Below, in pieces: positions 55,017 to 63,977 of a stretch of 64,000 nt of DNA. A program made the position numbers and the translations under genes. Under the pieces are notes generated by a model that worked only from the letters and a program-made list of their open reading frames with translations, ran no database searches and was not told the DNA's origin. How positions within the stretch are numbered: the first letter of the stretch is position 1; every line of letters begins with the position of its first letter. The DNA is taken from NCBI RefSeq assembly GCF_005280255.1, contig NZ_CP040018.1, forward strand, positions 2,046,001-2,110,000. Direction: 5' to 3'. The DNA comes from Arthrobacter sp. 24S4-2. Lineage in GTDB: Bacteria > Actinomycetota > Actinomycetes > Actinomycetales > Micrococcaceae.

Positions 55017-55649
55017 TCAGCCGAGAAATTTAATGCTGAGGGAGAAGTTCTTCTGCCGCTGGGCCTGACCGAGAAGCAGCAGACCCGCTCCTTCCAGCCA
55101 GTGCGCGGTCTTCAGGTTACCGGTGTCCAGCGGGCGCAGTCCGAGGCTCTCGACGAACGAGGACACGGACGCCTTGGCGTTGGCGTCGTCACCGGCGATG
55201 AGCACATCGAGGGGGCGGCCCTCGACCTCACCGGACGCGAGGACGCCGCCGAAGAGCGTGTTGAACGCCTTGACGACATGCGCGCCCGCAGGGGCGGCCT
55301 TGGCGATCTCCTGTGCGGCGGAGCTGTCGTCGGGGGTGACGAGCGCGGTGAATGTGGTGAGATCGAAGGGGTTGGTGATGTCGACGATGACCTTGCCGGT
55401 CAGCGCGTCCCCGTACTGGCTGACAATGGGTGAGGCGCTGGCGTACGGCACAGCCAGGATGACGATGTCACCGGTGAGCGCGCCGCTTGCGATCGTCCCT
55501 GCTGTGGCATGGCTACCGAGGTCGCCGGCCAGGGCGGCGGCCTTGGTACCGTCACGGCCGATGACCTGGACGCTGTGGCCGGCGGTGACCGCCCGGGTGC
55601 CGAGGATTCGGGCCATGGTTCCGAGACCGATGATACTGATGCTGCTCAT
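55017..55649 (-). CDS. NADPH-dependent F420 reductase-like protein 2
   Basis: The 210-aa protein (MSSISIIGLGTMARILGTRAV) is a paralogue of the preceding type: GLGTMA loop, VIGRDGTKAAAL, VILAVPYASAS, VIVDITNPFDLTTF and GAHVVKAFNTLFGG. The C-terminal LRPLDTGNLKTAHWLEGAGLL is typical of the family. The next gene, an FMN reductase, ends 58 bp before it on the same strand, so they are probably one operon. Confidence 0.82.
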   Translation of the reverse strand: MSSISIIGLGTMARILGTRAVTAGHSVQVIGRDGTKAAALAGDLGSHATAGTIASGALTGDIVILAVPYASASPIVSQYGDALTGKVIVDITNPFDLTTFTALVTPDDSSAAQEIAKAAPAGAHVVKAFNTLFGGVLASGEVEGRPLDVLIAGDDANAKASVSSFVESLGLRPLDTGNLKTAHWLEGAGLLLLGQAQRQKNFSLSIKFLG

Positions 55650-55707
55650 GATGTGTGCCTGCTTTTCATAGTCGAAGCTGAGGTCGTGTCGGGGGAGTGG
55701 GAGCCGG

Positions 55708-56277
55708 TCAGGCGTGTGCTGCGGTGGTGCGTTCGGCCGCCTTGGCAAGGCGGACGACGACGGACTTGAGTTCGGTGGAGATCTCGCTGTCGTCGAGCGG
55801 GTGGGTGTCGGCGAACCGTGTCAGTGAGTCGGGAATGGAGAGGGTGATGTCCTCAATCACATTGGCCTGCGCGGCTGTTGCTGCCTTACGGGCATCTTGG
55901 TGTGCCCAGACGCCGCCGTACTGGCCGCCCGAGGCGCCGATCACGGCGACGGGCTTTCCGGAGAGGGCACCGGCTCCGTAGGGGCGGGAGAGCCAGTCGA
56001 TCGCGTTCTTCAGAACGGCGGACATGGTGCCGTTGTACTCGGGGACGAACAGCAGGAGGGCATCGGCATGCGCGGCGGACTCCCGCAGGGCTGCGGCGTG
56101 CTGCGGGATGCTCCCCTCGCTGTCGAGGTCCTCGTTATAGAAGGGCACCTGCTCGAGGTTTTCCTGTATGGACAGCTCGACTCCCTCGGGGGTGAGCTTG
56201 GCGGCGGCCTGGGCGAGCTGGCTGTTGTGTGAGCCGGTGCGTACGGAACCGACGAGGGCAAGGATGTGGATTGACAT
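55708..56277 (-). CDS. NADPH-dependent FMN reductase
   Basis: The 189-aa protein has the flavodoxin-like fold of the FMN_red family: GSVRTGSHNSQLA at the N-terminus binds the FMN phosphate, LLLFVPEYNGTMSAVLKNAIDWLS contains the conserved PEYNG, and AVIGASGGQYGG is the third FMN loop. ATG 56277 was chosen over upstream codons. It likely reduces quinones or supplies reduced flavin. It is downstream of the DoxX-like gene in the same direction. Confidence 0.88.
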   Translation of the reverse strand: MSIHILALVGSVRTGSHNSQLAQAAAKLTPEGVELSIQENLEQVPFYNEDLDSEGSIPQHAAALRESAAHADALLLFVPEYNGTMSAVLKNAIDWLSRPYGAGALSGKPVAVIGASGGQYGGVWAHQDARKAATAAQANVIEDITLSIPDSLTRFADTHPLDDSEISTELKSVVVRLAKAAERTTAAHA

Positions 56278-56441
56278 GGCGTCTCCTGGTGCTGCTTGGT
56301 GAGGCACGCGTCCGGGCGGACGGTGCTGGTTCAGGGTGAGGGGGCTCTGTGTGGAGCGGGGCGGGCGGGGCGGCGGAGCGATCTGCCGACGGCCTGGCAA
56401 CCTGCCCCTGCGACAGGCACGGGTTCCGCTGGGTGCGTGGC

Positions 56442-56813
56442 TTATGCAGTCAGGGACAAGGCGGCCACGGTTGCCACGGAGACCAGGCCCAGGACGGCCG
56501 GTGCCATCGCCGGGCCCCGGGTCTTGGGGTTGGCGTAGTCGCCGGCGCGGCGGTGGTAGGCGATCGCTCCGGCGAACACGACGGCCAGGCCGGCAGCGGC
56601 CGCGATACCGAGCGGGTGCCAGAAGACTCCGACCGCCAGTCCGATCGCCGCGGCGGCCTCGGCCAGGCCGATGAACCGGGTGAGGGAGGCGCTGGCGCCC
56701 ATGTGTTCCTGCAGTTGGCGCGGGATATCGCCCTTGAGCCTGATCTTCGGGATGCCCGCACCCAGTGCGGCGAGGGCCAGTAGAGCGCTGAGAACGATGG
56801 CTGTGATGGTCAC
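56442..56813 (-). CDS. DoxX-like membrane protein
   Basis: GTG 56813 follows GGAGG with seven-base spacing and gives 123 aa with four hydrophobic segments. IPKIRLKGD after the first helix and the central FIGLAEAAAAIGLAVG are typical of DoxX-like proteins, small membrane proteins linked to redox stress. It is the first gene of the leftward redox cluster and diverges from a marR gene across 85 bp. Confidence 0.8.
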   Translation of the reverse strand: MTITAIVLSALLALAALGAGIPKIRLKGDIPRQLQEHMGASASLTRFIGLAEAAAAIGLAVGVFWHPLGIAAAAGLAVVFAGAIAYHRRAGDYANPKTRGPAMAPAVLGLVSVATVAALSLTA

Positions 56814-56834
56814 GGTAAAACCTCCAAGTAGTTT

Positions 56835-56880
56835 ATGTGTTAACCAAACCATAGGCGCCAAATGGTTAACATGTCAACCA
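56835..56880. promoter_or_regulatory. Probable MarR operator in the divergent promoter
   Basis: TGGTTAACATGTCAACCA (56863-56880) is palindromic apart from one mismatched base pair, and a related half site ATGTGTTAACCA lies at 56835-56846. Both are in the 85-bp space between the DoxX-like gene and marR, where they could repress both directions. The regulator is inferred from position. Confidence 0.65.
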
Positions 56881-56898
56881 TGGGGTAACGTGGCAGGT

Positions 56899-57369
56899 AT
56901 GAGTGATCAACTTTGGCTGGACGACCGGGAGCAGCGTGCCTGGCGCAGCCTGATGACGATGCAGGCCGACCTGTCCCAGTACATCGAGCGGCAGCTGCGC
57001 CAGCGCAGCGGTCTGTCGAGCGCCGATTACCAGGTGCTGGCGCACCTGTCGGAGGCACCGGAGGGGCGGCTGAGGGCATTCGCCCTCGGCGACCTTCTGC
57101 GCTGGGAGAAGAGCCGGCTCTCGCAGCATCTGACCCGTATGGAAAAACGCGGTCTCGTGGGCCGCGAACGCTGCGCGGCGGACCAGCGCGGCGCCGTCGT
57201 GGTCATCACACCGCAAGGTCGCGAGCTCATCGAGGCTGCCGCCGCGCCACACGTGACGGACGTGCGCAAGGTTCTGATCGACCACCTCACGCCGGAGCAG
57301 CTCGACCTCATCTGCGGACTCGGCGACCAGGTGCGGGCCCGACTGGCAGAACTCGAACAGGAACCCTGA
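56899..57369 (+). CDS. MarR-family transcriptional regulator
   Basis: The 156-aa protein has the MarR winged helix: LSSADYQVLAHLSEAPEG, recognition helix region EKSRLSQHLTRMEKRGLVGRE and wing AADQRGAVVVITPQGREL. ATG 56899 follows GGCAGG. It is divergent from the DoxX/FMN reductase/F420-reductase-like genes and probably controls them and itself through the palindrome upstream. The inducer is unknown, perhaps quinones or oxidants. Confidence 0.88.
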   Translation: MSDQLWLDDREQRAWRSLMTMQADLSQYIERQLRQRSGLSSADYQVLAHLSEAPEGRLRAFALGDLLRWEKSRLSQHLTRMEKRGLVGRERCAADQRGAVVVITPQGRELIEAAAAPHVTDVRKVLIDHLTPEQLDLICGLGDQVRARLAELEQEP

Positions 57370-57824
57370 GCACCGCAGCTACCTCCATGCGGAGTTTCAG
57401 AACCGACAACTACTTGCTGGCGAAAGCCCCGCCCTTACAGAAGACGGAGTGCACGGCTTGCCTCACGGACCTGCACGTGAGATGCGCCAATACCTAGTCT
57501 CAAAAACCAACAGCCTTTCGAGACAGATCGGCGACGTCACCAGCAAGCCCACACCGTACGAGAGAGCCCTACGAAATAGGAGCTCCTGAACAGCGAGGAG
57601 CACCCGTCCGGTCTTCAGCTACTTTGCCCCTGGGGACACCTTCGGGAGTCCCGGGCCGTGGGGGAGTGTCCCACCAGGGCTGTCCCACAACCAAGGAAAT
57701 GGGACACTGCTAACAGTCTGGATCCGTTCACGAGCATTATCGGCGATGAGGCTCCGCCTTGACTCCTCCGCACCTCCAAGCAGGCAGCTAGTCTTAGCTA
57801 CACAAGATGCTGGGGGAGCAAAAG
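57370..57824. other. Gap of about 455 bp without a supported gene
   Basis: It contains the first copy of a dispersed CCAAGGAAATGGGACAC motif (57691-57707) near GTCCCAC repeats, suggesting remains of an insertion sequence end. No coding sequence is supported. Confidence 0.4.
57691..57707 (+). repeat. Dispersed motif CCAAGGAAATGGGACAC, copy 1
   Basis: Related copies in the same orientation are at 58455-58473 and 59576-59594. They resemble an IS terminal sequence, but no transposase lies between them. Confidence 0.45.
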
Positions 57825-58205
57825 ATGAATCAAATAAGTGTTGGAAGCGGCAAGGGCACCGTGGAACTCGATGCTGAGGGAGTTCTTCACCTTGTGTGGA
57901 ACCCAGGGACTATTCTGGTGGCCGATGATGTACATGCGGCGATGGCAACGGTCAATGAGGTTGCCGATGGTGCCGAGTATCCGATGTTGATCGACATAAC
58001 GAACACACAAGAGGTGACCCGCCGGGCCAAGTCCGTCTTCAGCGTCCGGTGCGCTGCTTCACGGATTGCCCTGCTTGGCTCAAGCCCGGTCAATCGTGTC
58101 ATTGCTAACTTCGCTATGGCGCGGCGGACCCTCCCGTGTCCAACTCGGTTTTTCACCTCCCGCAATGAGGCCATGCACTGGCTTCTCCAGGAGCCCCTTC
58201 CCTGA
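57825..58205 (+). CDS. DUF7793-like (STAS-fold-like) protein
   Basis: The 126-aa protein starts at ATG 57825 after GGGGGAG. It has LDAEGVLHLVWNPGTILVAD near 15-34, YPMLIDITNTQEVTRRAK near 50-67 and SPVNRVIANFAMA with FFTSRNEAMHWL at the end. Small proteins of this pattern occur in many Arthrobacter-type genomes and look like SpoIIAA/STAS folds. No partner kinase or phosphatase is adjacent. The function is unknown. Confidence 0.7.
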   Translation: MNQISVGSGKGTVELDAEGVLHLVWNPGTILVADDVHAAMATVNEVADGAEYPMLIDITNTQEVTRRAKSVFSVRCAASRIALLGSSPVNRVIANFAMARRTLPCPTRFFTSRNEAMHWLLQEPLP

Positions 58206-58672
58206 CCCGGACCGTTGCTTCCAAAGGGCCAGGGGAGTTGCCGTATGTTGAGCAAAGCCGGGAGTGACGCAGCCGAAAGTGCCCAGTTCCAAGGAGCGGC
58301 TGATTGAGGTCGTCGCAAGCCCAACTAACTCGCTTACTATTTCCTGCACTGCGACGAAAATGCGCGTCAGTTGGGCTCTACGGGTTACGTGAAATACTTC
58401 GTGTGGTTCCCGAACTTCGGCCGGTCTTACTGCGACAAGCGGAGCGTATCCCAGTTCCAAGGAAGTGAGACACCCTAGGGAGTCAACGCGAAATCTTGCG
58501 CAAATGACGACGGGGGGTGCACTATAAACGTCGAAGGTCGTGACGCTATGCGAGGAGGTGAGCACCCAATGAACGCTTTGTCCACTTTGGGCGCTCCCCT
58601 AGAATTCACGATCGTGCGACTGACGTAGCCGTCGCCGGGGAGTGCTGTATTCCCTTCTAGAAAGCTGCGATC
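58206..58672. other. Gap of about 470 bp without a supported gene
   Basis: It contains the motif TTCCAAGGAAGTGAGACAC at 58455-58473 and a partial copy near 58288. Open frames here are short and not protein-like. Confidence 0.4.
58455..58473 (+). repeat. Dispersed motif TTCCAAGGAAGTGAGACAC, copy 2
   Basis: Same orientation as the copies at 57691 and 59576; see the related finding. Confidence 0.45.
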
Positions 58673-59434
58673 ATGCACAAATTTCTCTTTACTGCGGAGT
58701 CGACGTTTGACGGAGTCGTCGACCGCTCCTTCACTCTCGGCGACATCCCCGGCGTTCTCTGGTCTCCGGAGTCGCCTGCTTCTGGCGCACCCCTGATGCT
58801 CATGGGGCACGGCGGCGGGCTCAACAAGCGCGCTCCCGGCTTGGTCGCCCGCGCCCGGGCGATGGCCGCCGAGCACGGTTTCCACGCGGCGGCGATCGAC
58901 GTGCAAGGGCACGGCGACCGCTCACGGACGGACCGGGATCAACGCTGGGTCGACGAGATGCTGCGGGCACGTGCGGCTGGCGAGTCGTTGGCCCCCAGTA
59001 TTACCGCGTACAACGGGTCCCTCGCAGATCGGACCGTACCAGAATGGCAGGCCACTATTGACGCCCTTCAGGCGTTGCCGGAAGTCGGGACAGACGCGCC
59101 GATAGGCTACATGGGAATGACGCTCGCGACCACAATCGGCATCCCTCTGGCGGCAGCCGACGCGCGCATCCGGGCCGCGATCTTCGGTGGAGTCTTCGTT
59201 TACGACGCCCTGCTCTCGGCGGCACGCGAGGTCAGCATCCCGATCGAGTTCCTCATGCCCTTGGACGACCCCGAGATCGACCGAGCGTCAGGGCTGGAGA
59301 TCTTCGACGCCTTCGGATCCACGGAGAAGACACTGCTCGCGTTCCCGGGCAGCCACTTCCGAGTTCCACAGACGCAACTCGACACGAGCTTCTTCGTCCG
59401 CCAGTTCGAGCGGGCAGGGATGCCGCTGGCGTAG
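58673..59434 (+). CDS. Alpha/beta hydrolase with an altered nucleophile elbow
   Basis: The 253-aa protein has the fold's oxyanion segment LMLMGHGGGLNKRAP near 45, HAAAIDVQGHGDRSR near 75, and a C-terminal histidine in FPGSHFRVP. Where relatives have a GxSxG-type elbow the sequence is IGYMGMTLATTIGIPLA, so threonine stands in place of serine and the following glycine is alanine. Either threonine serves as nucleophile or activity is lost. ATG 58673 is preceded by a weak ribosome site. It is flanked by the dispersed motifs. Confidence 0.75.
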   Translation: MHKFLFTAESTFDGVVDRSFTLGDIPGVLWSPESPASGAPLMLMGHGGGLNKRAPGLVARARAMAAEHGFHAAAIDVQGHGDRSRTDRDQRWVDEMLRARAAGESLAPSITAYNGSLADRTVPEWQATIDALQALPEVGTDAPIGYMGMTLATTIGIPLAAADARIRAAIFGGVFVYDALLSAAREVSIPIEFLMPLDDPEIDRASGLEIFDAFGSTEKTLLAFPGSHFRVPQTQLDTSFFVRQFERAGMPLA

Positions 59435-59575
59435 GTCTAGGGTCCTTAAGTCCCGCTGGCCCGTCCACGAATCGAGCCCGGGCGCAGAGCAATGAAGCAC
59501 TCTACGACCGCATCATTGCTCTGCGCCTTTCGGGGATTTGGACCCGCGGAGAGTGGCCCGCCCAGGGTTTCCCGG

Positions 59576-59594
59576 TTCCAAGAAAATGAGACAC
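59576..59594 (+). repeat. Dispersed motif TTCCAAGAAAATGAGACAC, copy 3
   Basis: Third copy in the same orientation, downstream of the hydrolase gene. Confidence 0.45.
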
Positions 59595-59663
59595 TCCCGG
59601 CAAACCGAAGAGTGAGCCGTGAGAGGTCCCTCACCGAGAAGCTAGCCAGAGTATGAACTCGAT

Positions 59664-59695
59664 ATATCCACAGGTGTGGAAAATGCTTATCCACA
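59664..59695. promoter_or_regulatory. Cluster of DnaA-box-like sequences
   Basis: ATATCCACA (59664-59672), TGTGGAAAA (59675-59683, complement TTTTCCACA) and the exact consensus TTATCCACA (59687-59695) lie within 32 bp, just past the clpC stop. Three boxes this close are unlikely by chance in a GC-rich genome, but no replication gene is nearby. Confidence 0.45.
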
Positions 59696-61780
59696 ACCAA
59701 ACGCATGTTCTGTGTGGTTGGTTCAGCTTGGTGCGGGCAGTGCGCCCGGGATCCGGGGTTTGGTGTTTGCTGTGAAGGTGAACTTCGCGTCGTCGCCGGC
59801 GCCGTCCACATCCACGACAACGTTGTCGCCTTGGTGGATTTCGCCGTAGAGGATCTTCTCGGAGAGCTGGTTTTCGATTTCGTGCTGGATGGTGCGGCGC
59901 AGCGGGCGGGCACCCATGGCGGGGTCGTAGCCGCGGGTGGCGAGGAGTTCCTTGGCCGCGGTGGTGAGTTCGATGCCGATGTCCTTGTCTGTCAGGCGCT
60001 GCTGCAGGAGGCCGATCATCAGGTTTACGATCTGGATGATCTCGTTCCGGGTCAGCTGGGGGAAGACGATGACGTCGTCTACGCGGTTGAGGAACTCGGG
60101 GCGGAAGTGCTGCTTGAGCTCTTCGGTAACGCGGGCGCGCATCCGGTTGTAGCCGGTCTGCGTGTCCGTGCCGGACTGGAAGCCGGTGGCTACGCTTTTG
60201 GAGATGTCCTTGGTTCCGAGGTTGGTGGTCATGATGATCACGGTGTTCTTGAAGTCCACCACCCGGCCGTGGCTATCCGTCAGATGGCCGTCTTCGAGGA
60301 TCTGCAGCAGTGAGTTGAACAGGTCGGCGTGGGCCTTCTCAACCTCGTCGAACAGGACCACGGAGAACGGACGGCGCCGGACCTTTTCGGTTAGCTGCCC
60401 GCCCTCGTCGTACCCGACGTAGCCCGGAGGGGCACCGAAGAGGCGCGAAACCGTGTGCTTCTCGGAGTATTCGGACATGTCCAGGGTGATCAGCGTGTCT
60501 TCTTCGCCGAACAGGAACTCGGCGAGGGCCTTGGCGAGCTCGGTCTTGCCGACACCGGTGGGGCCGGCAAAGATGAACGAGCCGCCGGGACGCTTGGGGT
60601 CCTTCAGGCCGGCACGGGTGCGGCGGATAGCCCGCGAAACCGACCTAATCGCTTCGTCCTGTCCGACGATGCGCCTATGCATCTCGTCTTCCATCTTCAG
60701 CAGACGCGAGGATTCCTCCTCGGTCAGCTTGAACACCGGGATGCCGGTGGAGTTCGCCAGCACCTCGGCGATCAGTTCCTCGTCAACCTCGGAGATGTCA
60801 TCCATGCCGCCGGACTTCCAGCGGCGTTCCTTCTCTGCCCGTTCGGCGATGAGTTTCTGCTGCTTGTCGCGCAGCGACGCGGCCGCCTCGTAGTCCTGCG
60901 CGTCAATCGCGGACTCCTTTTCCGTCCGGACGTTGGCGATCGTCTCAGCCATAGCCTTGAGCTCAGGCGGAGCGGTCATGCGGCGGATGCGCAGCCGTGC
61001 ACCGGCTTCGTCGATGAGGTCGATCGCCTTGTCCGGCAGGAAGCGGTCCGAAATGTATCGCTCCGAGAGCTTCGCGGCGGCGACCAGCGCGCCGTCGGTG
61101 ATGGTGACGCGGTGGTGCGCCTCGTAGCGGTCGCGCAGGCCCTTGAGAATTTCGATGGTGTGGGCCACGGCGGGTTCCTGAACCTGGATCGGCTGGAAGC
61201 GGCGCTCCAGGGCGGCGTCCTTTTCGATGTGCTTGCGGTATTCATCCAGCGTGGTGGCACCGATGGTCTGGAGCTCACCGCGGGCCAGTAACGGCTTCAG
61301 GATGGAAGCGGCATCGATGGCGCCTTCGGCGGCACCGGCACCGACCAGGGTGTGGATTTCGTCGATGAACAAGATGATGTCCCCGCGGGTGCGGATCTCC
61401 TTGAGGACCTTCTTCAGCCGCTCTTCGAAGTCACCACGGTACCGGGAGCCTGCCACCACGGAACCCAGGTCCAGGGTGTAGATCTGCTTGTCCCTGAGAG
61501 TCTCCGGGACATCGCCCCGGACGATCGCCTGGGCGAGGCCCTCGACGACGGCGGTCTTGCCGACGCCGGGCTCGCCGATCAGGACAGGGTTGTTCTTGGT
61601 GCGCCGCGACAGGACCTGCATGACGCGTTCCATTTCCTGTTCGCGTCCGATGACCGGGTCCAGCTTGTTCTCGCGCGCGGCCTGGGTCAGGTTGCGGCCG
61701 AACTGGTCCAGGACAACGGATCCGGCGGGAGCCGCTTGAGCTGCTGCGGGTATTTCGGACAGCGGAATTAGTGGATTCTT

Positions 61781-62674
61781 CTACGCTGCCAGGGCTGGCT
61801 GTTGATAACCATAGTGGACTTCGTTGGGCCGACGGTAACCGAGCGCGGAGTGACGGCGCCGGCTGTTGTAAAACCCCTCGATGTAGCGGATGAGATCGCT
61901 CCGGGCTTGTGATTTCGTCGCGTACACGGTCCGGTACACACGCTCGTTTTTCAGGGCTGAGAAGAACGATTCGGCCATGCTGTTGTCCCAGCACACGCCG
62001 GTGCGTCCCATTGAGGAGCGCATGCCCAGACCTGTCACCAGGGCCCTGAAATCGGTTGAGGTGTAGACGCTGCCCCGATCGGAATGCCAGATCGCGTCAG
62101 GCTCGATCCGGGTCGTGGCGGCGGCGTTCTTGAGCGCATCGGCGACGAGCTCGGTGCGCATGTGATCAGCGATGGACCAGCCGACGACCTTCTTCGAGTA
62201 GCAGTCGATGGCGGTGGCGAGGTAGACGAATCCTTGCCAGGTGTGGATGTAGGTGATGTCGCCGACGAACTTCACCCCGGGCCGGTCGGCGGTGAAGTTC
62301 CGGTTGACCAGGTCCGGCATGCCCGCGGCAGCCTCAGCGTCAGCCTCGGTGGTGACGCGGAACGGGCGTGGCTGACAGGCCACCAGGCCCTGGCAGCGCA
62401 TGATTTGCCGCACCAGCTCGGGCGAGCACTCGGTCTGTTCCGCGGCGAGATCGGCATGGATGCGCCGGTAGCCGTAGGTGCCCTCGGACTCCTCGAAGAA
62501 GTGCTGGATCCGCGCGGTCAGGCCCTGACGGCGGGCCGCCGTGGCCGATTGCGGGCGTGTGGCCCAGTGATAGAAACCGGACGTCGAGACGGCCAACCAG
62601 CGGCACATTTTCACGACCGAATTGAGATTGGCGGGCTCAGCTTTTTGGGAATCGATGAATTCATACTTGCTCAC
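61781..62674 (-). CDS. IS3-family transposase OrfB (DDE catalytic part)
   Basis: The 297-aa frame from GTG 62674 has the HTH_21 region GTYGYRRIHADLAAEQTECS and the rve integrase core with the three acidic residues in FVGDITYIHTWQG, WHSDRGSVYTS and AESFFSALKNERV, ending RRRHSALGYRRPNEVHYGY. It overlaps the orfA stop by one base (TAGTG). A shift of -1 at the A run at 62707-62712 would produce an OrfAB fusion without a stop, reading LKKSQRLLRAGAAVVSKYEF. Confidence 0.92.
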   Translation of the reverse strand: MSKYEFIDSQKAEPANLNSVVKMCRWLAVSTSGFYHWATRPQSATAARRQGLTARIQHFFEESEGTYGYRRIHADLAAEQTECSPELVRQIMRCQGLVACQPRPFRVTTEADAEAAAGMPDLVNRNFTADRPGVKFVGDITYIHTWQGFVYLATAIDCYSKKVVGWSIADHMRTELVADALKNAAATTRIEPDAIWHSDRGSVYTSTDFRALVTGLGMRSSMGRTGVCWDNSMAESFFSALKNERVYRTVYATKSQARSDLIRYIEGFYNSRRRHSALGYRRPNEVHYGYQQPALAA

Positions 62675-62964
62675 TACCGCTGCTCCCGCGCGAAGTAAGC
62701 GCTGGCTTTTTTCAGGAAGGCAGTCTCCGCCCGCAGCTCTTGAACTTCACGCTCGAGCTCCTTCAGCCGTGCCCGTTCCGAAACCGTCAGATCCACCTCC
62801 GTGCCGCCGTTCGCCTCGCGGTACTTGACCAGCCAATTGCGGAGCGTCTCGGGGCCGACACCGTACGCGGTGGCCACGTCCTTGATCGGCTTGGACGTGT
62901 TGATCACCTCGCGGCACAGCTCGTCCTTGAACTCCTGGGTAAATCGCTTGCGTGATGCGGTCAT
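62674..62964 (-). CDS. IS3-family transposase OrfA (DNA-binding part)
   Basis: The 96-aa protein MTASRKRFTQEFKDELCREV has a helix-turn-helix (KDVATAYGVGPETLRNWLVK) and a leucine-zipper-like coiled coil (SERARLKELEREVQELRAET) ending FLKKASAYFAREQR. The codons AAAAAAG for KK form the slippery site for -1 frameshifting into orfB. Intact and of normal length. Confidence 0.9.
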   Translation of the reverse strand: MTASRKRFTQEFKDELCREVINTSKPIKDVATAYGVGPETLRNWLVKYREANGGTEVDLTVSERARLKELEREVQELRAETAFLKKASAYFAREQR

Positions 62965-63054
62965 GCTGATCTCTACTTTCGGTAGACCCCCATTTTAAGA
63001 GGGCCCACTGTCCGAGATCTCCGCGGCAGCTCAGCTTCAGCCTGGTCCTGGCCG

Positions 63055-63084
63055 GCGCCGGGGCCGGGGCCGGGGCCGGGGCCG
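63055..63084. repeat. GGGCCG hexanucleotide tandem repeat in the clpC linker
   Basis: One diverged and four exact GGGCCG units encode the GPGPGPGPG part of the ClpC interdomain linker on the minus strand. Such a run can vary in length by slippage without changing frame. Confidence 0.7.
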
Positions 63085-63532
63085 GCGGTTTCACGCTGGT
63101 AGCCGGACAGCAGCTGGATCACCTGCTGGCGGACACCTTTCAGGTCCCCGCCGAGCTTCACCAGCACCTGGGCGGCCACGCCCTCACCCTCATGGACGAG
63201 GCCGAGCAGGATGTGCTCCGTGCCGATGTAGTTGTGGCCCAGTTGCAGGGCTTCACGGAGTGCGAGCTCCAGCACCTTCTTGGCGCGCGGAGTGAAGGGG
63301 ATGTGGCCGGCCGGGGACGGTTGGCCCGGGCCGAGAATCTCCTGCACCTGCTCGCGGACACCGTCGAGCGAAATACCCAAGGACTCAAGAGCTTTGGCGG
63401 CAACGCCCTCACCCTCCTGGATCAGACCCAAGAGGATATGCTCGGTACCGATGTAATTGTGGTTCAGCATGCGCGCCTCTTCTGGGCAAGCACAACTGCA
63501 CGACGGGCACGGTCGGTAAATCGCTCAAACAT

Positions 63533-63842
63533 TGCGCCACACTCCTGGCTAACGTACCTTGATGCTACGTCTCCGCGGACCTTCGCGGGTGTTCGCCGAG
63601 AGAGGGGATAGTGACAGAGGGATTGCCACTTTCGGTCGAGCGCCTTCCCCGATAGCCGTTCAGATGACTTGCAATGGATCCGGCCGGAGGAAACCCACAG
63701 ACCGGCGCAGCAGCGGATAAGCACCCCTTCCACAATGGATCACGGGCCTGAATGGCGTAGATTCCACCGGGATGCGCAGCACCTCCACTCATGCCGGCAT
63801 TATCCTTGGCCTTGCAGGGGGCATCGGAGGGGAGTGGTTTCA
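63533..63842. other. Promoter-side gap of about 310 bp
   Basis: It lies between the divergent clpC and FMN reductase fragments and should contain the clpC promoter. I see no further gene. Confidence 0.35.
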
Positions 63843-63977
63843 ATGGTGAACATCGGGGTGGTCGTTGGCAGCACCCGGCACGGACGCCGGAGCAAGCAGG
63901 TTGCCGAGTGGGTGCTTTCCCGTGCCCGGCCGAGCCCCGAGCGCCAGCGCGGTGGTCCAAGGCACGGATACGCCTGA
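63843..63977 (+). pseudogene. NADPH-dependent FMN reductase, N-terminal fragment
   Basis: ATG 63843 follows GGAGGGGAG. The frame begins MVNIGVVVGSTRHGRRSKQV, the FMN phosphate-binding start of the family, and continues AEWVLSRA before turning into PSPERQRGGPRHGYA and TGA. A normal member has about 180 residues, so it is truncated or shifted after residue 28; sequence beyond 64000 is not visible. Confidence 0.6.

Larger units (their letters stand above)
61767..62999 (-). mobile_element. IS3-family insertion sequence inside clpC
   Basis: The element carries intact orfA and orfB with the family's overlapping arrangement and a run of six A for programmed frameshifting. Ends are set where ClpC coding similarity stops on either side; clear terminal inverted repeats and a target duplication were not seen, so the exact ends are uncertain. 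Both genes look undamaged, which suggests a recent arrival. Confidence 0.8.
59723..63532 (-). pseudogene. clpC: ClpC AAA+ unfoldase, broken by a frameshift and an IS3-family insertion
   Basis: ClpC feeds unfolded proteins to ClpP. The start MFERFTDRARRAVVLAQ lies at 63532; one base is missing near 63490 (CAG-AAGAGG instead of CAGGAAGAGG), after which LNHNYIGTEHILLGL resumes in another frame. The two Clp-N repeats end in a GPGPGPGPG linker, where an IS3-type element (about 61767-62999) is inserted. Beyond it LSEIPAAAQAAPAGSVVLDQFG leads into both AAA modules: GEPGVGKT with LFIDEIHTLVGAG, the UVR region, then GPTGVGKTELAKALAEFLFG with VVLFDEVEKAH, and NRVDDVIVF. The C-terminal 640 codons are intact but cannot be reached in one polypeptide. 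Confidence 0.88.
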
